From: Nioella aestuarii
GTDB taxonomy: Bacteria; Pseudomonadota; Alphaproteobacteria; Rhodobacterales; Rhodobacteraceae
Length of the DNA stretch: 64,000 nt
Assembly: GCF_050896395.1 (NCBI RefSeq)
Contig: NZ_JBPBBA010000005.1
Location: 94,175-158,174 of the forward strand
Reading direction: 5' to 3'
Shown: positions 31,039-39,567 of the stretch, piece after piece
How positions within the stretch are numbered: the stretch's first letter is position 1
Layout of the letters: the number at the start of each line of letters is the position of its first letter
Notes under the pieces: model-generated
Told to the model about the DNA's origin: nothing
Database searches by the model: none
What the model saw: the letters and a program-made list of their open reading frames with translations, nothing else
Made by a program: the position numbers and the translations under genes

Positions 31039-33552
31039 ATGCCCGACCGCCCGGATATCGTCCAGATCACGCCGACCGCGCCGATTGCCAAGGATATGCA
31101 TGGCAACCGCGCCAAATGTCTGCAACGCCTGTTGCGGCTTGATCTGCCTGTGCCGCTTTCCGTGGCCCTGTCATTTGACATCGTGCGCCGGCTGGCACAG
31201 GGCTATGTCCCTGACATGGGTGCTTTGGCTGCGATTTTTGCCGAGGGTGATCTGCTCTCCGTCCGGTCCTCCAGCGAGGCGCCCGATTGGGGCGGGCCGG
31301 GGACGGTGCTCAATATCGGCATGAATGATGCCATCGCCGCGCGCATCGCTGAAGAGCATGGCCAATCTGCGGCTGACCAGCTCTATTTGTCCTTCATTCG
31401 TGCCTATGCGGTCGATGTTCTGCGTCTTGATGAAGACCTCTTCGCCGACCCAATCACCCCACGCATCGCGCTCAACCATTTCGAAGACGAGATGGAGGAG
31501 CCCTTCCCTCAGGATGTTGAAACGCAGCTGACCGAGGTCCTGCGTTCGATGGCGCGCGCGTGGGAGGGCACCTCGGCCCGCCTTCTGCGTCAGGCCAAGG
31601 GCGCACCGGCCGATGCGGGGTTGGGTCTTGTCGTGCAGCGCATGGCACTTTCCATCGGCAAGGAAGAGACCGGCGCGGGTGTTCTTCAGTTTGTGTCCAC
31701 CGATACCGGAGAACCGCAGATCACCGGCCGCTACCTTCCCCAAAGCCAGGGGCGCGCGGCGCTGAGCGAGGCGGATGCCCAGTTCATTGAAACCGATGCG
31801 CGCGGCACAGCGTTGGGGGATCGTTGCCCCGACCAGGTTGCGGCGCTGCGCGATGCGGGTCATCTGATCCGCACGCGCCTTCGTGACGAAATGCAGATCG
31901 AGTTCACCCTGATGGAGGGAAAGCTCGCTATTCTGGATGCCGTGCGGGTGCCGCGGTCTGCGCGGGCCGATGTGCGCATCGCCGTCGATCTGGCCGAGGA
32001 CGGGATTATTTCCCGCAACGAGGCACTCCTGCGCATCGCACCGTTTACGCTGAACCAGATGATGCACCGGCAGCTTGACCCAGAGGCGCATGGTGACGTG
32101 CTGACCCGTGGCATTGCGGCGGCCCCCGGCGCGGCCTCCGGCAAGATCGTGTTCTCTGCTGCTGCCGCGCAGGCCGCCAATGCGCAAAACGAACCCTGTA
32201 TCCTCGTGCGACGCGAAACCAGCCCCGAGGATATTCGCGGTATGCATGCAGCCGAGGGTATCTTGACTGAACGCGGCGGCATGACCAGCCACGCGGCGGT
32301 GATTGCCCGTGGCCTTGGTGTGCCCTGCGTCTCCGGCGCCACAGACCTGCAACTGGACCACCGCAAGAAGACCCTGACAGTGCCGGGCCGCAAGGTCTTT
32401 CACGAGGGCGATATCATCACGATCGACGGCAGTTCCGGTCAGGTTCTGGTCGGGGCGGTGCAGATGATTGAGCCCGATATGGGAGGCGCGTTCGCCACGT
32501 TGCTGAAATGGGCCGATGACGCGCGCGATATCGGCATTCGCGCGAATGCCGACACACCCGAGGACGCGCGGCTTGCGCAGACTTTCGGTGTTGATGGCAT
32601 CGGTCTGTGCCGGACCGAGCATATGTTCTTCGACCCGATCCGTCTGACCGTGATGCGCGAGATGATCTTCACCGAGGATCCCGCCGACCGAAAAGCGGCG
32701 CTGGAACGGTTGCTGCCCATGCAGCGGGGTGATTTCATAGAACTGTTCAAGCTGATGCAGGGCCAGCCCGTCTGCATCCGGCTGTTTGACCCGCCCTTGC
32801 ATGAATTTCTGCCTGGCGACCGTGATGGCATCCGCGCGCTGGCCGAGGCGCTGGACCTTCCTGTCAGCCGGGTTGCTGCACGGATCGAGAATCTTCAGGA
32901 GTTCAACCCGATGCTGGGGATGCGGGGTGTGCGGCTTGGCATCACGGTGCCGGGCATCTACGAGATGCAAGCCCGCGCCATTTTCGAGGCGACGGTTGCG
33001 GCGTCAGAGGGCGGGGATCCGGTCGTGCCGGAAATCATGATCCCGCTGGTCAGCGCCAAGCGCGAGGTGGAGCTGATCAAGGACCGCGTCGATGCGGTCG
33101 CGGCTGCCGTGCGCAATGAAACGGGCGTGAACTTCACCTATCGGCTTGGCGTCATGGTGGAAACGCCGCGCGCCGCCCTGCGCGCCGGAGAGATCGCTGA
33201 ACATGCCGCCTTCCTGTCCTTCGGTACCAACGACCTGACACAGATGACTTATGGCCTGTCGCGCGACGATGCGGGGCGGTTCATGTCGGCCTATGTCAAT
33301 CAGGGCGTCTACCCCGAGGATCCATTCCAGCGGCTTGACCGTGACGGGGTAGGCGAATTGCTGCTGCTCGGATCAGCCCGTGGCCGAGCCGCGCGGCCCG
33401 GCATCACCCTGTCTATTTGTGGTGAACATGGCGGCGATCCCGACTCGATTGCCTTCAGCCGATCTGCCGGATTCGACTATGTCTCCTGCTCACCCTTCCG
33501 GGTGCCGGTCGCCAAACTTGCGGCAGCTCAACTGTCCATTTCTGACATATAA
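31039..33552 (+). CDS. Pyruvate phosphate dikinase-like PEP-utilising enzyme
   Basis: The 837-residue protein has PPDK domain order: an ATP-grasp-like N-terminus, a swivelling domain with phospho-His at about H418 in ERGGMTSHAAVIARG, and a PEP/pyruvate TIM barrel with the catalytic Cys at about C794 in LSICGEHGGDP. It is some 40-50 residues shorter than usual PPDK. The glycine-rich GGKGANL segment of the ATP site reads HGNRAKCL, and the usual SMPGMMDT segment reads APDWGGPGT. It may have altered nucleotide use or be a divergent dikinase; ordinary PPDK activity cannot be assumed. ATG 31039 follows a weak GAAG; an ATG near 31000 is an alternative. Confidence 0.8.
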   Translation: MPDRPDIVQITPTAPIAKDMHGNRAKCLQRLLRLDLPVPLSVALSFDIVRRLAQGYVPDMGALAAIFAEGDLLSVRSSSEAPDWGGPGTVLNIGMNDAIAARIAEEHGQSAADQLYLSFIRAYAVDVLRLDEDLFADPITPRIALNHFEDEMEEPFPQDVETQLTEVLRSMARAWEGTSARLLRQAKGAPADAGLGLVVQRMALSIGKEETGAGVLQFVSTDTGEPQITGRYLPQSQGRAALSEADAQFIETDARGTALGDRCPDQVAALRDAGHLIRTRLRDEMQIEFTLMEGKLAILDAVRVPRSARADVRIAVDLAEDGIISRNEALLRIAPFTLNQMMHRQLDPEAHGDVLTRGIAAAPGAASGKIVFSAAAAQAANAQNEPCILVRRETSPEDIRGMHAAEGILTERGGMTSHAAVIARGLGVPCVSGATDLQLDHRKKTLTVPGRKVFHEGDIITIDGSSGQVLVGAVQMIEPDMGGAFATLLKWADDARDIGIRANADTPEDARLAQTFGVDGIGLCRTEHMFFDPIRLTVMREMIFTEDPADRKAALERLLPMQRGDFIELFKLMQGQPVCIRLFDPPLHEFLPGDRDGIRALAEALDLPVSRVAARIENLQEFNPMLGMRGVRLGITVPGIYEMQARAIFEATVAASEGGDPVVPEIMIPLVSAKREVELIKDRVDAVAAAVRNETGVNFTYRLGVMVETPRAALRAGEIAEHAAFLSFGTNDLTQMTYGLSRDDAGRFMSAYVNQGVYPEDPFQRLDRDGVGELLLLGSARGRAARPGITLSICGEHGGDPDSIAFSRSAGFDYVSCSPFRVPVAKLAAAQLSISDI

Positions 33553-33740
33553 TCGGCGCGATTCCAGTCCATTACAGCATGACGTTGAATGATTCTCTGC
33601 ACTCTGACATCTATCCGTTGGGGTGTTGTTAAGGGAATGTCACTAGATTGTGCTCTGGTTTGGTCGATTGGCGGCCTTTCCGGTAACAGTATGAGGTCGA
33701 AGCAGAGCCGGGAAACACCGGTCAATGGGGGATGCCCAGA

Positions 33741-34421
33741 ATGGGACAGCCAAAGATCATGCGTGCCTTCCGGGCCGCTACCGCCGCACTGATGTTCACC
33801 GCCGGTCTGGCGCAGGCCGATGTGGTGGCGTCTACGTCTACCGACCCGACACATACGCTCGGATCGCTGTTCACGTCTGTGATGGGACAGGAACATAGCG
33901 GGATGCGGGCTGTCAGCCCTTTGCGCCTGTCGGCGCTTGGGTCGCCCTATACGGGGCAGGGGCTGGATCACACCAGTGGCGTGGCACCCTATTCAGCAGC
34001 AGAACTTGATGCCATGGGCCGCGCCCGTGGTGGTCGGCAATGGCAATGCCTGACCGAAGCGCTCTATTTCGAGGCGCGCGGCGAAAGTGTCGAGGGCCAG
34101 TTCGCAGTGGCAGAGGTCATCCTGAACCGCGTCGATCATGCCAACTATCCCGACACGGTCTGCGGTGTCGTTAACCAGGGCACCGGGCGACGTTGGGCTT
34201 GCCAGTTCACCTATACCTGCGATGGGCGTCCCGAAACCGTGACCGATCACGCGATTCACGAACGCCTTGGCCGCATTGCGCGCATCATGCTCGACGGCGG
34301 TCCCCGTAATCTGACCGGAGGGGCCACCCATTACCACGCCAACTGGGTCAACCCGTCCTGGGCGCAGGACTTCCCCCAGACTGCCGAAATCGGTGTGCAC
34401 CTGTTCTATCTCGGCCGCTGA
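33741..34421 (+). CDS. SleB-type cell wall hydrolase, exported
   Basis: The protein has about 226 residues, starting with a signal peptide (AFRAATAALMFTAGLAQA). The C-terminal hydrolase_2 domain carries the signature CLTEALYFEARGESVEGQFAVAEVILNRV with the catalytic Glu in EAR. TCQFTYTCDG-like and GATHYHANWVNP motifs follow. It should cleave peptidoglycan in the periplasm. GGGGGA precedes ATG 33741; in-frame ATGs at 33732 and 33759 are possible starts. The 188-base upstream gap is AT-richer and likely holds the promoter, but no consensus is clear. Confidence 0.85.
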   Translation: MGQPKIMRAFRAATAALMFTAGLAQADVVASTSTDPTHTLGSLFTSVMGQEHSGMRAVSPLRLSALGSPYTGQGLDHTSGVAPYSAAELDAMGRARGGRQWQCLTEALYFEARGESVEGQFAVAEVILNRVDHANYPDTVCGVVNQGTGRRWACQFTYTCDGRPETVTDHAIHERLGRIARIMLDGGPRNLTGGATHYHANWVNPSWAQDFPQTAEIGVHLFYLGR

Positions 34422-34527
34422 CCCAGGTCGTATTCCCGGCCAACAGTGACGCCTCAGGCCCGTGCATCCCGCGCGCTTGCCTGTTAGAAGGGCGCGACTG
34501 TCCTGACCGGCCCCGGAGGCCAAGCCC

Positions 34528-35451
34528 ATGTCCGACGAAACCCGCCTCGCCTTCGCGCATCCGTCCGAGCGCGCCAAGGCCACTGCCGGAAATGACCCGC
34601 TCGACCGGATCAGCCTTGCCGATCATGAACGAGAGGTCGAGATCGGCGCCTTTCAGCAGGAACGCGGGTTGTTGCAGCGGGTGCGCTTCAATGTGGTGGT
34701 CGAAGTGCGCTCCGCCGCAGATCCCGATGCCGACGATGTCGACCGGATCCTGTCCTATGACACGATTTCCGAGGCCATCGACCACGAATTGCAGGCCGAG
34801 CGGCTGAATTTGCTCGAAACGCTCGCCGCCCGCATTGCCGAGCGCATCCTGGCCCATCCCCTGGCCGCGCGCTGCTTCGTCCGGATCGAGAAACTTGACC
34901 GAGGGCCTTTCGCGCTTGGGGTGGAAATCGTGCGCAGCGCCCCGGAGCGCCCCCGCCTGTCGCTTCTAAAGGACGGGGCCCCGCATCCGTTGGTGGTGTA
35001 CCTGTCAAACGAGGCCATTGCGCGGCCCGACCTGGCGGCGCTGCTGGACCGGCTGGAGGATGAGGGCAAGCCGGTTATTCTCTGCGTGGGCCGCCCCGAT
35101 ACGGCGGTGCCTGTCGCGGATCACGCCATGCCTCAGCGACGCATTGACCTGTTGGCCATCGAACAGAACGCCTGGATTTTGGCCAGCCATGATGACCGTT
35201 GTGTCGTTGTTGACAGCCGGACAGAGCTGGACTGGGCGATGAAACACGGGCGGATTTCGGTCTGGGCCCCCTCCAAACTTGTGCTGGACAGCGTCGATGG
35301 CCCCGAAACCTCGGTCCGTTCGGGTGAGGCGCTGGCACTTTGGCTGGCCGAAAGCTTCGAGGCGGAGGGGATGCTGTTCTTCGGCGGCACTGCGCCCAAG
35401 TCAGATATTGCCCTGACTGTGCTGGACCCGAAGGCCATGCCCGCGCTCTGA
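34528..35451 (+). CDS. folB: Dihydroneopterin aldolase (FolB) with C-terminal extension
   Basis: The 307-residue protein has an N-terminal FolB domain (about 25-140, with RISLADHEREVEIGAFQQERG, SYDTISEAI and NLLETLAARIAERIL). FolB normally ends near 120 residues. The remaining about 165 residues form a second domain, rich in Leu/Asp/Val, that I do not recognise (for example PVILCVGRPDTAVPV, AMPQRRIDLLAIEQNAW). The canonical Tyr and Lys catalytic residues are not obvious by eye. The gene leads into folP and glmM, so a folate role is well supported; the added domain's role is open. Confidence 0.8.
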   Translation: MSDETRLAFAHPSERAKATAGNDPLDRISLADHEREVEIGAFQQERGLLQRVRFNVVVEVRSAADPDADDVDRILSYDTISEAIDHELQAERLNLLETLAARIAERILAHPLAARCFVRIEKLDRGPFALGVEIVRSAPERPRLSLLKDGAPHPLVVYLSNEAIARPDLAALLDRLEDEGKPVILCVGRPDTAVPVADHAMPQRRIDLLAIEQNAWILASHDDRCVVVDSRTELDWAMKHGRISVWAPSKLVLDSVDGPETSVRSGEALALWLAESFEAEGMLFFGGTAPKSDIALTVLDPKAMPAL

Positions 35452-35508
35452 GCCTTGCCCGACAAGGCCCTTGGCGCTATCCGGTCTGCCAACCCTTCAG
35501 AGGCCCAG

Positions 35509-36522
35509 ATGACCTTATACTATCGCCCGATCGCCCAGACAGACCCGGCCCGTCCTGCTGCTGCCTTGCCGCTCGCGGGCACTTGGGCCTGGTTCACCCA
35601 TGTGGAGGAACTGACACGAGGCCGCGCGCCGCGCGTGATCCCGGCCGATGCTGTGCCGTCTGGCGTGCTTGCCCGCCTGACCGCCACGCGCGCGCCGATT
35701 GCGGGCCTGTCGCTGGACGTTCCCCGCATCATGGGCATCCTGAACCTGACGCCAGACAGCTTTTCCGATGGTGGAGAGTTCAACACCCCCGCCGCCGCCA
35801 TGGCACAAGTGTCTAGGATGCTGGACGAGGGGGCGGATATCCTCGACCTTGGCGGCGAAAGCACCCGCCCCGGTGCGCAGGAAGTGCCGATAGACGAAGA
35901 AATCGCCCGCACCGCTCCGGTGATCGAGGCCATCCGCGCGGCGGGAATTGACACGCCCATGTCCATCGACACCCGCAAGGCCCCGGTTGCCAAAGCCGCC
36001 CTTGCTGCGGGTGCGCAGCTGATCAACGATGTCTCCGCCTTTGCCTTCGACCCCAACATGCAGGGCCTGGCCGCCGAAACCGGTGCGCCCGTCTGCCTGA
36101 TGCACGCACAGGGCCTGCCCGAAACAATGCAGGACAATCCTGATTACGCGGATGCGTTGCTCGATGTTTATGACAGCCTTGAAACATCCGTCGCCGCAGC
36201 CGAGGCCGCCGGTATCCCCCGCGAAAAAATACTCGTCGATCCCGGGATCGGCTTCGGCAAGCGCGATCCGCACAACCTGGCGCTTATCGGGCGGATATCC
36301 CTGTTTCACGCGCTTGGCTGTCCGATCCTGCTTGGCGTATCGCGCAAGGCCAGTATCGGGCGCATCGGCAATATCGCGGATCCTCACGATCGCGGCCCCG
36401 CATCGGCAGCAATTGGCCTATGGGCGCTTGGGCAGGGGGTCCAGATGCTGCGCGTCCATGATACAGAGGTGCACAGACAAATGATCGCGCTTTGGCGCGC
36501 GGCAGCAGAGGGACAGGCATGA
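35509..36522 (+). CDS. folP: Dihydropteroate synthase
   Basis: The 337-residue protein has DHPS motifs: IMGILNLTPDSFSDGG (about 79-94), LDLGGESTRPGA (about 122), MSIDTRKAPVA, QLINDVSAF, and the C-terminal GVSRKASIG. It joins pterin pyrophosphate and p-aminobenzoate in folate synthesis. The 75-residue N-terminal extension is longer than in most bacteria. ATG 35509 is preceded by AGAGG; the stop overlaps glmM by 4 bp. Confidence 0.95.
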   Translation: MTLYYRPIAQTDPARPAAALPLAGTWAWFTHVEELTRGRAPRVIPADAVPSGVLARLTATRAPIAGLSLDVPRIMGILNLTPDSFSDGGEFNTPAAAMAQVSRMLDEGADILDLGGESTRPGAQEVPIDEEIARTAPVIEAIRAAGIDTPMSIDTRKAPVAKAALAAGAQLINDVSAFAFDPNMQGLAAETGAPVCLMHAQGLPETMQDNPDYADALLDVYDSLETSVAAAEAAGIPREKILVDPGIGFGKRDPHNLALIGRISLFHALGCPILLGVSRKASIGRIGNIADPHDRGPASAAIGLWALGQGVQMLRVHDTEVHRQMIALWRAAAEGQA

Positions 36523-37862
36523 CTCGCAAACTCTTCGGCACCGATGGCGTGCGCGGCCGCGCCAACAGCTACCCGATGACGGCGGAACTGGCGCTGAAAC
36601 TGGGCGCTGCAGCGGGTCGCTATTTCCGGCGGGATCAAAGCCCGGTCCACCGGGTGGTGATTGGCAAGGATACACGGCTGTCGGGCTATATGATCGAAAA
36701 TGCGCTGACGGCGGGGCTGACCTCGACCGGTATGAACGTGCTGCTGCTTGGCCCGGTGCCGACGCCCGCTGTGGGCCTTCTGACCACCTCCATGCGTGCC
36801 GATCTGGGGGTGATGATTTCCGCCAGCCACAACCCGGCTATCGACAATGGCATCAAGTTTTTCGGCCCCGACGGCTTCAAGCTGTCGGATGAGGCTGAGA
36901 TGGAGATTGAGGAGCTGGTCTTTTCCGAGATCCAGCCCGCGCAGGCCGAAAATATCGGTCGCGCCAAGCGCATCGACGATGGTCGCTCGCGCTATGTGGA
37001 ACGGGTGAAAGGCACCTTCCCGCACGGGCTTAGCCTGGATGGGCTTCGTGTGGTCGTCGACTGCGCCAACGGTGCCGCCTACAAGGCCGCCCCCGAAGTT
37101 CTTTGGGAACTGGGGGCCGAGGTTATCCCGCTTGGCGTGGCGCCCAATGGTTTGAACATCAACGACGGCGTCGGCTCTACCAAACCCGCCGCCGCGCAGG
37201 CCCTCATCCGCGAAACCCGCGCCGACGTCGGCATCTGCCTGGATGGTGACGCCGACCGTGTGGTGATCATCGACGAAAACGGAGAGGTCGCCGATGGCGA
37301 CCAGATCATGGCGCTGTTTGCGAACAGATGGGCAGAAGAGGGCCGCCTGAAGGGCCACACGCTGGCCGCGACCGTCATGTCCAATCTTGGGCTGGAACGC
37401 TACCTGGCAGAACGTGCGATCAACCTGCACCGTACCCCGGTCGGGGATCGTTACGTGGTCGAGGCGATGCGCCAATATGGCCTGAACCTTGGCGGCGAAC
37501 AGTCCGGCCATATCGTGATGACCGACTATGCCACCACCGGCGACGGTCTGATCGCGGGTCTGCAATTCCTTGCTGAAATGACCCGCACAGGCAAACGTGC
37601 AAGCGAGCTGGCCCGCTGTTTCGAACGCGTCCCGCAGCTGTTGCAGAACGTGCGTTTCGCGGCGGGCCAATCCCCGCTGGAAGAGGCGCAGGTGCAGCAG
37701 GCGATTGCCGAAGCAGAGGCGCGGCTGGAGGGCTCTGGCCGGTTGCTGATCCGCAAATCGGGCACGGAACCGCTGATCCGCGTCATGGCGGAATGCGAGG
37801 ATGAGGGCCTTTTGCGCAACGTCGTCAGCGAGGTCGTAGCGGCGGTGGAAGCCGTCGTCTGA
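36519..37862 (+). CDS. glmM: Phosphoglucosamine mutase
   Basis: The 447-residue protein has all GlmM motifs: RKLFGTDGVRGRAN at the start, the phospho-serine loop GVMISASHNP with Ser103, the metal loop CLDGDADRVV, GGEQSGHI and the C-terminal RKSGTEPLIRVM. It converts glucosamine-6-phosphate to glucosamine-1-phosphate for peptidoglycan and LPS. The folP-glmM order with ATGA overlap is the classic bacterial arrangement. ATG 36519 is chosen for the family N-terminus. Confidence 0.97.
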   Translation: MTRKLFGTDGVRGRANSYPMTAELALKLGAAAGRYFRRDQSPVHRVVIGKDTRLSGYMIENALTAGLTSTGMNVLLLGPVPTPAVGLLTTSMRADLGVMISASHNPAIDNGIKFFGPDGFKLSDEAEMEIEELVFSEIQPAQAENIGRAKRIDDGRSRYVERVKGTFPHGLSLDGLRVVVDCANGAAYKAAPEVLWELGAEVIPLGVAPNGLNINDGVGSTKPAAAQALIRETRADVGICLDGDADRVVIIDENGEVADGDQIMALFANRWAEEGRLKGHTLAATVMSNLGLERYLAERAINLHRTPVGDRYVVEAMRQYGLNLGGEQSGHIVMTDYATTGDGLIAGLQFLAEMTRTGKRASELARCFERVPQLLQNVRFAAGQSPLEEAQVQQAIAEAEARLEGSGRLLIRKSGTEPLIRVMAECEDEGLLRNVVSEVVAAVEAVV

Positions 37863-37864
37863 TC

Positions 37865-38485
37865 CTATTCCGGCCGCACGAGCCGTGCGGTGACAAAGAT
37901 CACCAATTCACTATGCCGGTTTGTATTCGCACTCGACCGGAATGCGTGGCCAATGACCGGCAAATCCCCCAGGAAGGGAAGGGACAGGTCTGTTTCGACC
38001 CCATGTCTAGGAGCCTGGTGCATCAGACCCCCGATGATGATGGTCTCGCCATCTCGCACGGTCACCTGCGTTTGCGCCCGGCGGATCAGGATGCCGGGAT
38101 CACCGGTGGCATAAACGTTTCCTGAGAACTCCAGATCGGTATCCCCGACGCGGGGCGCACCGGCAGCGGTTGCGTCCGATGTGATCAAGGATTGGGAAAG
38201 GTTCTTGACCACGCCACGGATGTTCAGCTGAACGCGGCCTTCTTGTGTGTTGAGCCGTGGTGTAACGATCAGGCTTAGGCCCCTTTGGCTGATCCCGTCC
38301 AGATCGGCATCGCTCATCACTCTGGGGGCATTGCGAAACAGCGTGTTCAGATGCCTCAGATTTGGAATCTGCAGCAGCTCGATACGATCGTCATCTTCAA
38401 GCTGGTTGAGAAAGGCCGTTGAAGGCGTGGCGAGCCCGGAAACAGCTCCCGCAGCCAACCCGGCAGTAAACAGACGGCGGTCCAT
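37865..38485 (-). CDS. Very short secretin-domain protein with export signal
   Basis: The protein has only 206 residues. It starts MDRRLFTAGLAAGAVSG, a Tat- or Sec-like signal. The C-terminal half (about 75-203) reads as the conserved secretin core: VTPRLNTQEGRVQLNIRG, TVRDGETIIIGGLM, then LPFLGDLPVIGHAFRSS and ELVIFVTARLV. Type II/III secretins are usually over 500 residues with N-domains, which are missing here. No other secretion gene is nearby. It may be a minimal outer-membrane ring former, a regulator of another secretin, or a relic; it has an intact frame and start. Confidence 0.8.
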   Translation of the reverse strand: MDRRLFTAGLAAGAVSGLATPSTAFLNQLEDDDRIELLQIPNLRHLNTLFRNAPRVMSDADLDGISQRGLSLIVTPRLNTQEGRVQLNIRGVVKNLSQSLITSDATAAGAPRVGDTDLEFSGNVYATGDPGILIRRAQTQVTVRDGETIIIGGLMHQAPRHGVETDLSLPFLGDLPVIGHAFRSSANTNRHSELVIFVTARLVRPE

Positions 38486-38557
38486 GGCACGTCCTCCCCT
38501 TGTGGCAATGAAACCACTATGCCACAGAAAAGGGGTTTCTTCCGAGTCTGTGTCGGA

Positions 38558-39463
38558 TCAGCCTCGGAAAAGCCGTTTCAGCGCGCCCCATTGGCTGAGG
38601 AAGACCCCTGCCAGAATAAGGGCCATCGCGGATAGCAGCGATGGCGGTAAAGGTTCCGACAGAACCGCCGCGCCAAGGATCACCGACCAGACCGGCACGA
38701 TGTAGTTGGTGAGGCTCATGAATGTGGGCCCTGCCGAGCGGATCACCATGACACGCAGGATGTTCGCCCCCGCTGTCGGCACCAGCCCAAGCAACGCCAG
38801 CACGGCCAATGTCTGCCCGTCTACAGATGGCGGCAGCCCCTCGACGATCAAGGCGGCAGGAATGACCAGAACCGCCCCGATGATAAGCAGCACGGTCGCC
38901 AGCCCGATCGGATCAATCGCGGGCAGGCGGCGCATCAAGACCGAGCTAAGCGCATAGCACCCCGCCACCCCCAGACAGGCGAGCCGCCCGAACGGCTCCA
39001 GCGACGACCCGGTGGAGGAAAACGCTTCCCCCCCGATCAGCACCACGACCCCCGCAAAGCCGATCACGAAGCCAGCGGTCCGGCGCAGCGTCATCCGTTC
39101 CCCCGGAACCAGGAAATGTGCCAGCGGCAGCACCATCAGGGCCACGGCGGCCATAGACACACCGGCAAAGCCAGATGTTGTGTATTGCTGCCCCCAACTG
39201 AGCAGCATGAACGGTATGGCAGAGCTGAGCGCCCCAACAACGATCATCGTCGGCCAGTCCCGTGCGTCCTCCAGAAACAGTTTTCCGCCACGTACCAGCC
39301 AGACCGCCGTCATCAACGCCGCCGCAAAGCCGATCCGCGCCGCGGCCAGCCAGAAGGGCGTGATGCCGCGCAGGGCGATTTCGATGACCATGAAGGTCGC
39401 CCCCCAGGTCAGCCCGAGCACGAGGATCATGAACCAGCTTACGCGGGTGATATTGGGGGTCAT
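38558..39463 (-). CDS. EamA/DMT-family transporter
   Basis: The 301-residue protein has ten membrane segments in two EamA repeats. Each has the usual pattern, for example LGLTWGATFMVIEIALRGITPFW in the first and GCYALSSVLMRRLPAIDP opening the second. DMT proteins export or import amino acids, nucleosides or other metabolites; the substrate is unknown. It stands alone, with neighbours on the same strand but unrelated in function. Confidence 0.9.
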   Translation of the reverse strand: MTPNITRVSWFMILVLGLTWGATFMVIEIALRGITPFWLAAARIGFAAALMTAVWLVRGGKLFLEDARDWPTMIVVGALSSAIPFMLLSWGQQYTTSGFAGVSMAAVALMVLPLAHFLVPGERMTLRRTAGFVIGFAGVVVLIGGEAFSSTGSSLEPFGRLACLGVAGCYALSSVLMRRLPAIDPIGLATVLLIIGAVLVIPAALIVEGLPPSVDGQTLAVLALLGLVPTAGANILRVMVIRSAGPTFMSLTNYIVPVWSVILGAAVLSEPLPPSLLSAMALILAGVFLSQWGALKRLFRG

Positions 39464-39567
39464 ATGGGGGCTCCTTCCCCGCGCACCTGACAGGGGCGGG
39501 CGGGGAAGGTCAATGGGCGACGCTTCGCTTCAGGACGAAGTGTGGTCTTGGCTAACGCAAGATGGGA

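Noticed and set aside
31171..32970. 599-codon minus-strand open frame
   Set aside because: Antisense to the PPDK-like gene, with His/Arg/Gln-rich shadow composition.
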